A stretch of 37,758 nt of DNA from DATKPC01 sp035524275 (GTDB lineage Bacteria; Pseudomonadota; Gammaproteobacteria; Burkholderiales; Burkholderiaceae_F). Positions 16,554 to 24,128 of this stretch are shown in pieces (position 1 is the first letter of the stretch; each line of letters opens with the position of its first letter). The notes beneath the pieces were generated by a model. It was not told the DNA's origin and searched no databases. It saw only the letters and a program-made list of their open reading frames with translations. The position numbers and the translations under genes were made by a program. The stretch is from positions 1-37,758 of the forward strand of contig DATKPC010000096.1 of the NCBI GenBank assembly GCA_035524275.1, read 5' to 3'.

Positions 16554-17768
16554 ATGTCTCTCCCAACGCGTATCGACCCACTTCGTGTCACGGCCTACAC
16601 GGCGACCTGCGCGGTCGGTCCGGGGCGTGGCGCGCTGCTGTCGGCGTTGCGCGACGAGCGCGGCGGCCTGCGCCCGAACGACTTCAGCCACGTGCCGCTC
16701 GCGACCTGGATTGGCCGCGTCGAAGGCCTCGAGCAGCAGCCGCTTCCACCGTCGCTCGCGTCCTGGGAGTGTCGAAACAACCGGCTGGCATGGTTCGGCC
16801 TTCAGGGTGACGGGTTCCTCGACGCCGTCAGCGCGGCGCGCGCGCGACACGACCCGCGCCGGGTCGCCCTGGTCCTCGGCACGTCGACCTCCAGCATCGG
16901 TGAGAGCGAGGACGCGTATCGCCGGCTCGATCCGGACGGCCGCTTTCCGGCCCATAGTCGCAATCCCCGCGTGCACACCCCGCATTCCCTGGCGATGTTC
17001 GTCCACGAGGCCCTGGACCTGCGCGGGCCTTGCGTGACGGTCTCGACGGCGTGCTCGTCGAGCGCGAAGGCCTTCGCGCAGGCGGAGCGGATGCTGCGAC
17101 TCGGCCTGGCCGACGCGGCGGTCGTCGGCGGAGTCGATACGCTGTGCGGCAGCGTGCTCTTCGGCTTCAATTCGCTGCAGCTCGTGTCGTCGCGGCCGTG
17201 CCGGCCGTTCGATCGCGACCGCGACGGGATCAGCCTCGGCGAGGCGGCCGGCTTTGCGCTGCTGGAGCGCGGGGCCGGCCGGCTGCAACTGCTGGGCTAC
17301 GGCGAGTCGAGCGATGCCCACCACATGTCGTCGCCGCATCCCGCCGGACTAGGCGCGGAGCGCGCTCTCGACGATGCGCTCGCCCGGGCCGGGTTGACCG
17401 CGGCCGATGTCGACTACGTCAATCTGCACGGGACGGCGACGCCGAAGAACGACGAGGTCGAGGCCGCTCTCGTGGGCAGGCGCTTCGGCGAGCGGACGCA
17501 GGCGAGCTCGACCAAGGGCGCGACTGGCCACACGCTGGGTGCCGCCGGCATCGTCGAGGCGGTGGTTTGCCTGCTTGCGCTGGAGCACGGCGTCGTGCCG
17601 GGGACGTTGAATTGCGCCGATCCGGATCCGGCGTGCAGTTCGAGACTGCAGCGTCATCCCGTCGAACGTCGCATCCGGACGGCATTGAGCAATTCGTTCG
17701 GTTTCGGCGGCAGCAACTGCGTCCTCGCCTTCGGCCGCGGCGCGGAAACGGCGGAGGCCGGCCGATGA
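16554..17768 (+). CDS. Beta-ketoacyl-ACP synthase (FabB/FabF-like KS)
   Basis: The 404-aa protein is a complete ketosynthase. The Cys-His-His triad is visible as Cys167 in STACSSS, His292 in HGTATPKND and His326 in KGATGHTLGAAG. The C-terminal NSFGFGGSN motif is also present. It should carry out decarboxylative malonyl condensations for the aryl polyene, presumably together with the chain-length-factor encoded directly downstream (ATGA overlap). This pairing matches the ketosynthase/CLF pair of aryl polyene systems. The ATG at 16554 lacks a clear Shine-Dalgarno. A second complete ketosynthase (20363-21607) is encoded in block D. Confidence 0.93.
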   Translation: MSLPTRIDPLRVTAYTATCAVGPGRGALLSALRDERGGLRPNDFSHVPLATWIGRVEGLEQQPLPPSLASWECRNNRLAWFGLQGDGFLDAVSAARARHDPRRVALVLGTSTSSIGESEDAYRRLDPDGRFPAHSRNPRVHTPHSLAMFVHEALDLRGPCVTVSTACSSSAKAFAQAERMLRLGLADAAVVGGVDTLCGSVLFGFNSLQLVSSRPCRPFDRDRDGISLGEAAGFALLERGAGRLQLLGYGESSDAHHMSSPHPAGLGAERALDDALARAGLTAADVDYVNLHGTATPKNDEVEAALVGRRFGERTQASSTKGATGHTLGAAGIVEAVVCLLALEHGVVPGTLNCADPDPACSSRLQRHPVERRIRTALSNSFGFGGSNCVLAFGRGAETAEAGR

Positions 17769-18586
17769 GCCGCCGCCTGCCGCGCCTCTACGTCGAAGGC
17801 ATCGCGTTCTGGACACCGGCGTTGCCCGGCTGGGAGCGCGCCCGCGACGCCTTTCGCGGAACCGCGGGAGCCGAGGATCCGCCGGCGCGGCGGCCATCGC
17901 CGCAATTGCTGCCGGCGGCCGAGCGCCGTCGCGCCTCCGACATCATCGCGCTGTCCCTCGAGGTCGCCGCGGCGGCCGTCGCCGCGTCCGGGCGCGAGCC
18001 GGCCACGCTGCCCAGCATCTTCGTCTCGGCGCACGGCGACCTGGCGATCAGCGACTGGATGTGTTCGCAGCTTGCCGCCGATCCGGCGTTGGTCTCGCCG
18101 ACGAAGTTCCATAATTCGGTGCACAACGCGCCCGTCGGCTACTGGACGATCGCGACCGGTTGCATGCAAGCGAGCACGGCGCTCACGGCTTTCGAGCGAA
18201 GCTTTGCGGCCGGAATGCTGGAAGCCGCCGTGCAGTGCGTGGCCGACGTCGGCCCCGTGCTGCTCGTCGGCTGCGACGTCCCGGCCTGCGGTCCGCTGGC
18301 GACGATCAACCGCAGCCGCGGCCATCTGGCGGCGGCGCTCGTCCTGGCTCCGCAGCTCACGCCACGGTCGTCCTGCGGCCTCGACATGCAGCTCGTCGAC
18401 GCGACGGCGGACGGCGCGACGGCCGCACGCCATCCGGTCTCGACGTCGCTCGCAGGCAACGGGCTCGCCGATGCGCTGCCACTGTTCGAGGCGCTCGCGG
18501 CGGTCGAAATCGGTTCGCCCGGACGCATTCTGCTGCCGCTCGTCGATGCGATGTCGCTGGAACTGACGCTGGAAGCGGTTCCGTGA
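17765..18586 (+). CDS. Beta-ketoacyl synthase chain length factor (ApeC-like)
   Basis: This 273-aa protein corresponds to the short N-terminal-like ketosynthase family annotated as beta-ketoacyl synthase chain length factor. The diagnostic region is SPTKFHNSVHNAPVGYWTIA (111-130), followed by Cys133 in TGCMQAST at the place of the ketosynthase nucleophile. The two His motifs of active ketosynthases (HGTAT and KGATGH) are absent, so it should not be an active enzyme alone. It most likely pairs with the adjacent ketosynthase and limits polyene length. The start overlaps the ketosynthase stop as ATGA, which would favour 1:1 synthesis. A 60-base gap follows before the flavoprotein gene. Confidence 0.9.
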   Translation: MSRRLPRLYVEGIAFWTPALPGWERARDAFRGTAGAEDPPARRPSPQLLPAAERRRASDIIALSLEVAAAAVAASGREPATLPSIFVSAHGDLAISDWMCSQLAADPALVSPTKFHNSVHNAPVGYWTIATGCMQASTALTAFERSFAAGMLEAAVQCVADVGPVLLVGCDVPACGPLATINRSRGHLAAALVLAPQLTPRSSCGLDMQLVDATADGATAARHPVSTSLAGNGLADALPLFEALAAVEIGSPGRILLPLVDAMSLELTLEAVP

Positions 18587-18646
18587 GATCCTGCGCCCGC
18601 GGCAAGGTCATGGACAGGCAACCCCAGCTCATCGATAGGTCCCCCG

Positions 18647-20311
18647 ATGGAAGCGCAATTCGCGGATTCGTCGCCGGTGCCGGCGCATGACGTTCTGATC
18701 GTCGGCGGCGGGCTCGCCGGCCTGACGCTGGCGCTGCAATTGAAGCAGCGCTGCGGCGACCTGCGGATCCTGGTCCTGGAGCGTCGCGAACACCCGGTGC
18801 CCCTGGCGGCGCACAAGGTCGGCGAATCGACGGTCGAGATCGGCGCGCACTATTTCCGCGACGTGCTCGGGCTCGCCGCGCACCTTGGCGAAGCGCAACT
18901 TCGGAAGTTCGGCTTCCGGTTCTTCTTTTCCGAGGGTCGACGCGACATCGACCAGGTCACGGAGATCGGTGTCAGCAGGCACCTGGCCGTGCCGAGCCAC
19001 CAGATCGATCGCGGCTCGTTCGAGAATTTTCTCGGCCAGGAAGTCGTGCGGCGCGGGATCGAATTCGTCGACAGCGCCACCGTGCGCTCGATCGACCTCG
19101 CCGAAAGCGACGGGCTCCCGCACCGGGTGACCTACAGCCGCGGTGGTACGGAACAGGTCGCGGCGGGCCGTTGGCTCGTCGACGCCGGCGGACGCGCCGG
19201 GCTGCTGAAGCGCAAGCTCGGCCTCGCGGAGACGAACCCGCACGAGGCGCACGCCGTCTGGTTCCGGGTTCGCGACCACATCCGCGTCGACGAGTGGTCG
19301 CGCGACGCGGCGTGGCGCGCGCGCTGCGATCCGCCGGCGCGCTGGCTGTCGACGAACCATCTCGTCGGCGCCGGCTACTGGGTCTGGCTCATTCCGCTGT
19401 CGTCGGGCGCGCATTCCGTCGGGATTGTCGCCGACCCGCGGATCCACCCGTTGGAGGCGATGGACACGTTCGACAAGGCAATGACCTGGCTCGAGCGCTA
19501 CCAACCGCGCCTCTTCGACGAGCTGGACGGCAAGCGCGACCGGCTGATGGATTTCGCGTACTTCAGGCGCTTCTCCTACGGCTGCAAGCAGGTGTACTCG
19601 TCGCGCCGGTGGGCGCTTGCCGGCGAGGCCGGCATGTTCCTCGACCCGTTCTACTCGCCGGGAAGCGACTTCATCGCCATCAGCAACACGTACATCGCCG
19701 AGCTCGTCGCGCGCGACCACGCCGGCGAACCCTTCGCCGCGCTGGCGCAGATCTACGACCAGATCCTGCGCTCGTTCTACGAAAGCACGATGGCGCTCTA
19801 CATCGACCAGTACCCGATCTTCGGCGACGCCGAGGTCCTGCCGGTCAAGGTGATCTGGGACTACACCTACTACTGGGGCGTGCTCTCGCAGCTGTTCTTC
19901 CAGCAGCGCCTGACGGACCTGTCGGCGCTGGCGGCGCTGCGCACGGAGCTCGCGCACTGCCGGCGGCTCAACCTCGCGGTCCAGGCGTTCCTGCGGGCCT
20001 GGTCCGAACGCAGCGCGAAGCGCAACGTCGCGGTCATGCACGACCAGGCGAAGCTCGCCTGGTTTGCCGAGTTGAATCGCAGCCTGCTCGACCGCCTCGA
20101 CGGTGACGCCTTCCGCGAGCGCGTGCGGCAGTCGACGCGCCAACTGCGTTCGCTGGCGAAGGAGATGGTCGAGCGTGCGACCGCGGAGCACGCCGGACTG
20201 GATGCGGGCCCGCTGCGGGCCGTGCTCGACGAGGCGCCGCAACTCGGGGCCTGGAAGGATTCCGAGGCCGGCATGTCGGCACCGACGTCGATGTTCTTCG
20301 CCGCGGCGTGA
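18647..20311 (+). CDS. Second flavin-dependent halogenase-like FAD protein
   Basis: The 554-aa protein is an FAD-dependent protein of the tryptophan-halogenase type. It has GGGLAG (20-25), KVGEST (57-62), Lys87 in LRKFGFRFFF where the halogenase catalytic Lys is expected, DAGGRAG (179-185), WVWLIP (245-250) matching WxWxIP, and a second FAD motif GEAGMFLDPFYSPGSDF. It is over 100 residues longer than the flavoprotein of block B, with a helical C-terminal half, and the two are clearly not recent duplicates. It is expected to act on the aryl polyene or its starter. A monooxygenase or reductase function remains possible. The gene lies 60 bases after the CLF gene and converges on a ketosynthase gene. 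Confidence 0.86.
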   Translation: MEAQFADSSPVPAHDVLIVGGGLAGLTLALQLKQRCGDLRILVLERREHPVPLAAHKVGESTVEIGAHYFRDVLGLAAHLGEAQLRKFGFRFFFSEGRRDIDQVTEIGVSRHLAVPSHQIDRGSFENFLGQEVVRRGIEFVDSATVRSIDLAESDGLPHRVTYSRGGTEQVAAGRWLVDAGGRAGLLKRKLGLAETNPHEAHAVWFRVRDHIRVDEWSRDAAWRARCDPPARWLSTNHLVGAGYWVWLIPLSSGAHSVGIVADPRIHPLEAMDTFDKAMTWLERYQPRLFDELDGKRDRLMDFAYFRRFSYGCKQVYSSRRWALAGEAGMFLDPFYSPGSDFIAISNTYIAELVARDHAGEPFAALAQIYDQILRSFYESTMALYIDQYPIFGDAEVLPVKVIWDYTYYWGVLSQLFFQQRLTDLSALAALRTELAHCRRLNLAVQAFLRAWSERSAKRNVAVMHDQAKLAWFAELNRSLLDRLDGDAFRERVRQSTRQLRSLAKEMVERATAEHAGLDAGPLRAVLDEAPQLGAWKDSEAGMSAPTSMFFAAA

Positions 20312-20326
20312 GGGCAGGGGGCGCCT

Positions 20327-20353
20327 CGCGCCGTTGGCCGCTCGAACGGCGCG
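20327..20353. terminator. Perfect hairpin between convergent genes
   Basis: CGCGCCGTT (20327-20335) and AACGGCGCG (20345-20353) form nine perfect base pairs around a nine-base loop. The site lies between the stops of the halogenase-like gene and the convergent ketosynthase gene, 16 and 10 bases away. It has no T-tract on either strand, so it would be a weak intrinsic terminator, but the placement suggests a two-way stop signal. Confidence 0.5.
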
Positions 20354-20362
20354 GCCAGCCGG

Positions 20363-21607
20363 TCAGTCGCGGGCGAAGACCAGCACGACGTTCGTGCCGC
20401 CGAACGCGAACGAACTGCTGATGGCGTAGCGCAACGCGGGCGCCTCCTCCGCCTCCAGCACGAGCGGGACGTCGCATGCCGGGTCCGGCGCGCGGCAGTT
20501 CGCGTTCGGCGGCAGTTGGCGGCGATTCAACGCCTGCAGCGTCACGAGAGCCTCGAGCGCTCCCGCCGCTCCCAGCAGGTGACCATGCATCGATTTCGTC
20601 GAGCTGACCTTCAGGCGCCCGATGTCGTCGCCCCAGACGTCGCGCAGTGCGCTGCATTCGACGACGTCGCCGAGCTTGGTCGCGGTTCCGTGCGCATTGC
20701 AATAGCCGACGTCGGCTGGCGAGATACCTGCCGAGCGCAGCGCGCCCGCCAGCGCTCGCCGCTGGCCGTCGACATCCGGTTTCGTGAGGTGGGTCGCGTC
20801 GCAGACGGTGGCGGCGCCGGCGAAGCGACCGTAGGCACGCGCATTGCGCTGCTCGGCGTGCTGCGACGGTTCCATGACGAGGAACGCCGAACCTTCGCCG
20901 AGGACGAAGCCGCTGCGGTCGCGCGCGAAAGGCCGGCACGAGGTTTCGATGCGCTCCGGGTCCGGGGTCGCCAGCGTCTGCAGCGCCTGCCACGCACGAA
21001 TCGCGCTCGGGACCAGCACGGCCTCGGCGCCGCCGGCGAGCGCGACATCGACATCGCCGCAGGCAATCGCTCGCGCGGCCTCGGCGATCGCGACGGCGGA
21101 GGACGCGCAGGCGACCGAGTACGTGAGGACCGGGCCGCGCGCCTGCAGGCGCATCGCGACGTGCGCGGCCGGCGCGTTCGGCATGAATGCGGGGACGGTC
21201 AGCGGCGGGACCCGCGCGACGCTGTTGAAGGAGACGAAGGCATTCTCGATGGCCGCGGCACCGCCCATTCCGCAGCCGACGAAGACGCCGATCCGCTCCG
21301 GACCCGGCGCGGCCCGCGTCGTCGCCGGATCGAGCCCGGCATCACGCCAGGCTCGCAGAGCGGCGGCAACCGCGATCTGGCTGACCCGATCCATCCCGGA
21401 CAACTGCAGCTTCGTGAAATAGTCCGCCGCACGGAAGGAGGCCGCGGCGACCGCCGTCGGCTCGGCATCGCCCTCGCTCCAGCGCGTGACGGCCGCTTCG
21501 CCGCGCAGCATCGCTTCGAACGCGGCGCCCGGATCGTCGCCGTGCGGTGCGATCTGGCCAATGCCCGTGACGGCGATGCCGCCGCGGGCGGGTTTGTCAC
21601 GGTCCAT
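20363..21607 (-). CDS. Beta-ketoacyl-ACP synthase II-like (second KS)
   Basis: The 414-aa protein is a FabF-type ketosynthase with the full triad: Cys167 in SVACASS, His306 in NAHGTATKLGD and His343 in TKSMHGHLLGAAG. FAFGGTN closes the C-terminus. It is distinct from the block C ketosynthase and probably performs a different step, for example the first condensation on the aryl starter or an unpartnered elongation as proposed for ApeR-type enzymes. It follows the second ACP gene after 66 bases on the same strand, so the pair is likely co-transcribed. No strong ribosome binding site precedes the ATG at 21607. Confidence 0.93.
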   Translation of the reverse strand: MDRDKPARGGIAVTGIGQIAPHGDDPGAAFEAMLRGEAAVTRWSEGDAEPTAVAAASFRAADYFTKLQLSGMDRVSQIAVAAALRAWRDAGLDPATTRAAPGPERIGVFVGCGMGGAAAIENAFVSFNSVARVPPLTVPAFMPNAPAAHVAMRLQARGPVLTYSVACASSAVAIAEAARAIACGDVDVALAGGAEAVLVPSAIRAWQALQTLATPDPERIETSCRPFARDRSGFVLGEGSAFLVMEPSQHAEQRNARAYGRFAGAATVCDATHLTKPDVDGQRRALAGALRSAGISPADVGYCNAHGTATKLGDVVECSALRDVWGDDIGRLKVSSTKSMHGHLLGAAGALEALVTLQALNRRQLPPNANCRAPDPACDVPLVLEAEEAPALRYAISSSFAFGGTNVVLVFARD

Positions 21608-21673
21608 GAGGTGGAATTTTCCGGTGCCGCGCCGCCGCCGGCAACCCGGCCTGCCGCGGCATGCGGGAACGGG

Positions 21674-21934
21674 TCAGCTGACCGTCTTCGCCGTCGCCGG
21701 CTCGCCCGCCTTGATGCGGTCGATCACCTCGGCCAGCCCGGCGAGCGTTTCGACCTCGTCTCGGAGGTCGGGAAGACGGATCTTGAACTTGTCCTCGACG
21801 TCGAACAGAAGTTCGGCGAGCGACAACGAGTCGATGCCGTAGTCGAAGATCGGCTTGTGCGGGTCGATCGACTGCGGATCAATGTCGAATTTCTCCTTGA
21901 TCAACGCCAGCAGCGCGTCGACGGTGGCACTCAT
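21674..21934 (-). CDS. Second acyl carrier protein
   Basis: The 86-aa protein is an acyl carrier protein with Ser36 in DYGIDSLSLAEL as the phosphopantetheine site. It is more acidic than the first ACP and has the standard length. The ATG at 21934 is preceded by AGGGAG about seven bases upstream. It stands directly before the FabF-like ketosynthase gene, so it may be that enzyme's preferred partner. Having two ACPs allows separate starter loading and elongation, as is common in aryl polyene loci. Confidence 0.94.
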   Translation of the reverse strand: MSATVDALLALIKEKFDIDPQSIDPHKPIFDYGIDSLSLAELLFDVEDKFKIRLPDLRDEVETLAGLAEVIDRIKAGEPATAKTVS

Positions 21935-21975
21935 GTAGCCGCTCCCTAGGGTATGACTTCCGCCCGCATTCCAGT

Positions 21976-21996
21976 GCCGGCCGGCAGGAGGCCGGC
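21976..21996. repeat. Inverted repeat upstream of second ACP gene
   Basis: GCCGGCC (21976-21982) and GGCCGGC (21990-21996) are perfect 7-bp arms around a 7-base loop. It lies in the leader between the PAP2 gene and the ACP gene, downstream of the promoter-like site at 22019. It could be a weak terminator for the PAP2 message or a leader hairpin of the ACP message. High background GC makes chance occurrence possible. Confidence 0.35.
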
Positions 21997-22018
21997 CCCG
22001 GTCGCAGTGCGATGCGGC

Positions 22019-22045
22019 ATTTTAATCGAGGCGCCGGCTTGTCCC
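22019..22045 (-). promoter_or_regulatory. Candidate promoter for ACP-ketosynthase pair
   Basis: On the minus strand TAAAAT (22024-22019) is a -10-like hexamer and GGGACA (22045-22040) a -35-like hexamer, with 15 bases between them. The predicted start would give a leader of about 75 bases before the ACP ATG. The -10 stands out as AT-rich in very GC-rich DNA; the -35 and short spacing are weak. Confidence 0.4.
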
Positions 22046-22061
22046 CGGCAGCAGGGCGGTT

Positions 22062-22733
22062 TCATTCGGCATCGATCCAACGGCGGGTACCCAGCGCGAA
22101 ACCCGTCCCGAGCAGGGCCCCGGCCAGCGCATCGAGCGCCACGTGCTGCCGCGTCGACAGCGTGGACAGGACGATCGCGATGCACCAGGCGACATTGAAT
22201 CCGCGGATCCGCGGTCCGGCATGCAGTTCGCGCAGCAGCCAATGCAGCCAGAAGCAGGAAAAGACGGCGCTCGCGACGTGCAGCGACGGACAGGCGTTGC
22301 CAGAGGCGTCCACGCCCTTCAGTACGCCGTAGCCGGGGTGCCGTGTCCAGTCGATCGCGTTCGGCGGAACGGCGGTCGGCCAGGCGAAGAAGCACGCCAG
22401 GCCGACGAGGCACATGCCGGCTGCCGCCGCGCCATAAGCGTACAACCGCGCTCGCCGATCGAGCAGGCTCGCCGGCAGCGAGACGTAGATCCAGAGCGAC
22501 GCATAGACCGGCAGGGCCAGAGGCGAGAACGGGACCCAGGCATCGACGGGGGTCAGCGGCATCGTCGTCAACGGGCGCGACGGGTGCTGCAGGACGAAGA
22601 AGTACGCCGGGAAGAACAACGCCATGAAGGCGATCGTGCCCGCGGTCTTCAAGAGGTTGTCCGTGCAGAACCGCTGGACGGCCGCCGCCAGCCACGGCGA
22701 CGGGTCGCGTGCGCGGGCGGCGACGTCGTTCAC
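22062..22733 (-). CDS. PAP2-family membrane phosphatase
   Basis: The 223-aa integral membrane protein has about five hydrophobic segments and the type 2 phosphatidic acid phosphatase signatures: CPSLH (148-152, variant of PSGH) and STRQH...D (193-201, His197 nucleophile with Asp201). The first motif is poor, with only SRP at 52-54. SGNACPSLHV is typical of the PAP2_3/inositol-phosphorylceramide-synthase-like subgroup. It may remove phosphate from, or exchange head groups on, a lipid. Its position next to aryl polyene genes suggests involvement in making the lipid anchor, but this is inference. The GTG at 22733 overlaps the upstream MipA stop (GTGA); using an earlier start would run into that gene. 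Confidence 0.85.
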   Translation of the reverse strand: MNDVAARARDPSPWLAAAVQRFCTDNLLKTAGTIAFMALFFPAYFFVLQHPSRPLTTMPLTPVDAWVPFSPLALPVYASLWIYVSLPASLLDRRARLYAYGAAAAGMCLVGLACFFAWPTAVPPNAIDWTRHPGYGVLKGVDASGNACPSLHVASAVFSCFWLHWLLRELHAGPRIRGFNVAWCIAIVLSTLSTRQHVALDALAGALLGTGFALGTRRWIDAE

Positions 22734-23629
22734 GGCGCCGCCTCGACCAGCCGCGACGAGGCGCCGAAGACCCACGCGATGCCGAGTCCGCCCGCGACCG
22801 CGCTATGGCGCACGACGAGCGGACTGTCCTCGAACACGGCGCCGTGAAGGTCGTCGTAGCGAACATAGGCGCCAAACCACAGCCGCCCGGCGCGCCGCGA
22901 GAACGCGGCAGTCGCCTGCGAGCCGGCGTAGCCGCCCCGCGCGGCGTAGGCCGGGCGGCTCGCCGTCGCATAGCCCGGCGCCACCGCATAGAAGTAATCG
23001 TGCTGCCGGCGGTCGCCAAAGAGGGGGCCCACCAGCACGCCGAGATTGCCGCTGCCGCTGTCGAATCGCAACGACCGGTCCCAGGCGAACTGGATCGCGG
23101 CGACGGTGCCGACGTCGACGATGCGTCCGTTCTCGTAGGTCAGCGCGCGTCGTACCGGGAGCCGGACGTCGACATGCGACGCGCCGTCAGCGGCGCGCCA
23201 GGCCCGGTACTGCACGACCGGGCCGATTTCCAACGTCGGGCGCAGGTCCGGCATCCCGTTGCGGGCCCGGTCCGACGAACTGCTCACCGGGACGCTGCCG
23301 CCGCCGGAGACGTCGAACTGGATGCGGTCGCTTTCGAAGAATTTCGCGCGCATCCCCTCGCGGTCGACCTTGAAGATGTCGCCGCGATAGATCACATACG
23401 GGAACGGCAGGACGTAGGTCGACTGGTGATCCGATCCGCGGTAATCCGGCAGGCTCAGGGCGCTGACGCCGGCACCGGCCTCCCACAGCGGCAATGAATC
23501 GGCGTGCGCGGCCCCGGACGCCGCGATCGCCGCGATCCCCAGCGCAGACAGGGGCGAGGCCGGCGAGAACCGTCGCCGGCTGCCTCGCGGCCGCCGCGGT
23601 ACGTGCCACAGGGGGTTCGAGAACCGCAA
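22730..23629 (-). CDS. MipA/OmpV family outer-membrane protein
   Basis: The 299-aa product has a long basic N-terminus, a hydrophobic stretch (about 27-40) and a signal-peptidase site near AHA-DS (43). The mature protein reads as alternating amphipathic strands and includes SLPDYRGSDHQSTYVLPFPYVIYRG-like sequence, the hallmark of MipA/OmpV outer-membrane proteins, and ends with an aromatic-containing strand followed by a short tail. MipA proteins have been linked to murein scaffolding, while others act as porin-like or adaptor proteins. The TTG at 23629 is the best available start; no ATG or GTG gives a proper signal peptide. Overlap with the PAP2 gene suggests a functional pair. Confidence 0.83.
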   Translation of the reverse strand: MRFSNPLWHVPRRPRGSRRRFSPASPLSALGIAAIAASGAAHADSLPLWEAGAGVSALSLPDYRGSDHQSTYVLPFPYVIYRGDIFKVDREGMRAKFFESDRIQFDVSGGGSVPVSSSSDRARNGMPDLRPTLEIGPVVQYRAWRAADGASHVDVRLPVRRALTYENGRIVDVGTVAAIQFAWDRSLRFDSGSGNLGVLVGPLFGDRRQHDYFYAVAPGYATASRPAYAARGGYAGSQATAAFSRRAGRLWFGAYVRYDDLHGAVFEDSPLVVRHSAVAGGLGIAWVFGASSRLVEAAP

Positions 23630-23683
23630 GGCTTGCGCGACTCCGATCGATTTCGAGGCATCCGGTCGGAGCCGCCGGCCGGC

Positions 23684-23701
23684 GGTGCCCCCCAGGGCAC
23701 C
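23684..23701. terminator. Hairpin after 65-aa gene
   Basis: GGTGCCC (23684-23690) and GGGCACC (23695-23701) make a 7-bp stem with a 4-base loop. It lies 40 bases past the stop of the 65-aa gene and 55 bases before the MipA start on the same strand, a fitting place for a terminator. There is no T-tract. Confidence 0.35.
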
Positions 23702-23740
23702 CGAGCCGGCTCATTATGGCCTACGGCGCAGCGGACCGCG

Positions 23741-23938
23741 CTATCGATCGCCCAGGCTCTTCGTCTCGGGTGCCGTCGGCTGCGAACGGCAAGCCTGTGA
23801 TTCCAGTTCCTCGATCCAGGCGATCAGCGCGGCGCGCATCGAACGCTTGAACTGCGGCGTGTTGGGGCGTTTTTCGATCTCCGACGCGATGCTCGCGAGG
23901 ACCGCCTGCTCGGCCGCCGGAAGCGTGGTGCGGAACAT
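23741..23938 (-). CDS. Small hypothetical protein, 65 aa
   Basis: I do not recognise the family. The ATG at 23938 has an excellent GAGGAGGGAG ribosome binding site just upstream, which supports a real gene within several competing frames. The product has a well-formed amphipathic helical region (about 8-45) with Glu/Lys/Arg pairs and WIEELE, then a short Pro/Ser/Thr-rich tail. It contains one Cys and no signal peptide or membrane segment. It is divergent from the MFS transporter gene, sharing a 190-base spacer. Confidence 0.72.
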   Translation of the reverse strand: MFRTTLPAAEQAVLASIASEIEKRPNTPQFKRSMRAALIAWIEELESQACRSQPTAPETKSLGDR

Positions 23939-24063
23939 GAATCTCCCTCCTCTGGGAATGCTGCACTGCATCTCACCGATGTCGGAAATCTTGCACCCGG
24001 CGTCCCCGCCGGATCCTGACGATCATCAAACCGCCGCCGCCTCCGGGCGCCGATGGCCGGCTA

Positions 24064-24069
24064 TAGAAT
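24064..24069 (+). promoter_or_regulatory. -10-like box TAGAAT upstream of MFS gene
   Basis: TATAGAATCGC (24062-24072) contains a -10-like TAGAAT, 60 bases before the MFS ATG. Near-identical TAGAATCGC strings occur upstream of the dehydrogenase gene (26495) and the exonuclease gene (32922), supporting a common housekeeping promoter element. No good -35 is seen. Confidence 0.5.
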
Positions 24070-24128
24070 CGCTCGCGCGAACCGCGCCGAGACGCGGTCA
24101 CCACGAACGACCGACCTGGGGGAGACCG

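Noticed and set aside
20516..21949. A 477-codon plus-strand frame opposite the second ketosynthase and ACP genes
   Set aside because: Arg/Gly-rich shadow; the minus-strand ketosynthase keeps its full Cys-His-His triad.
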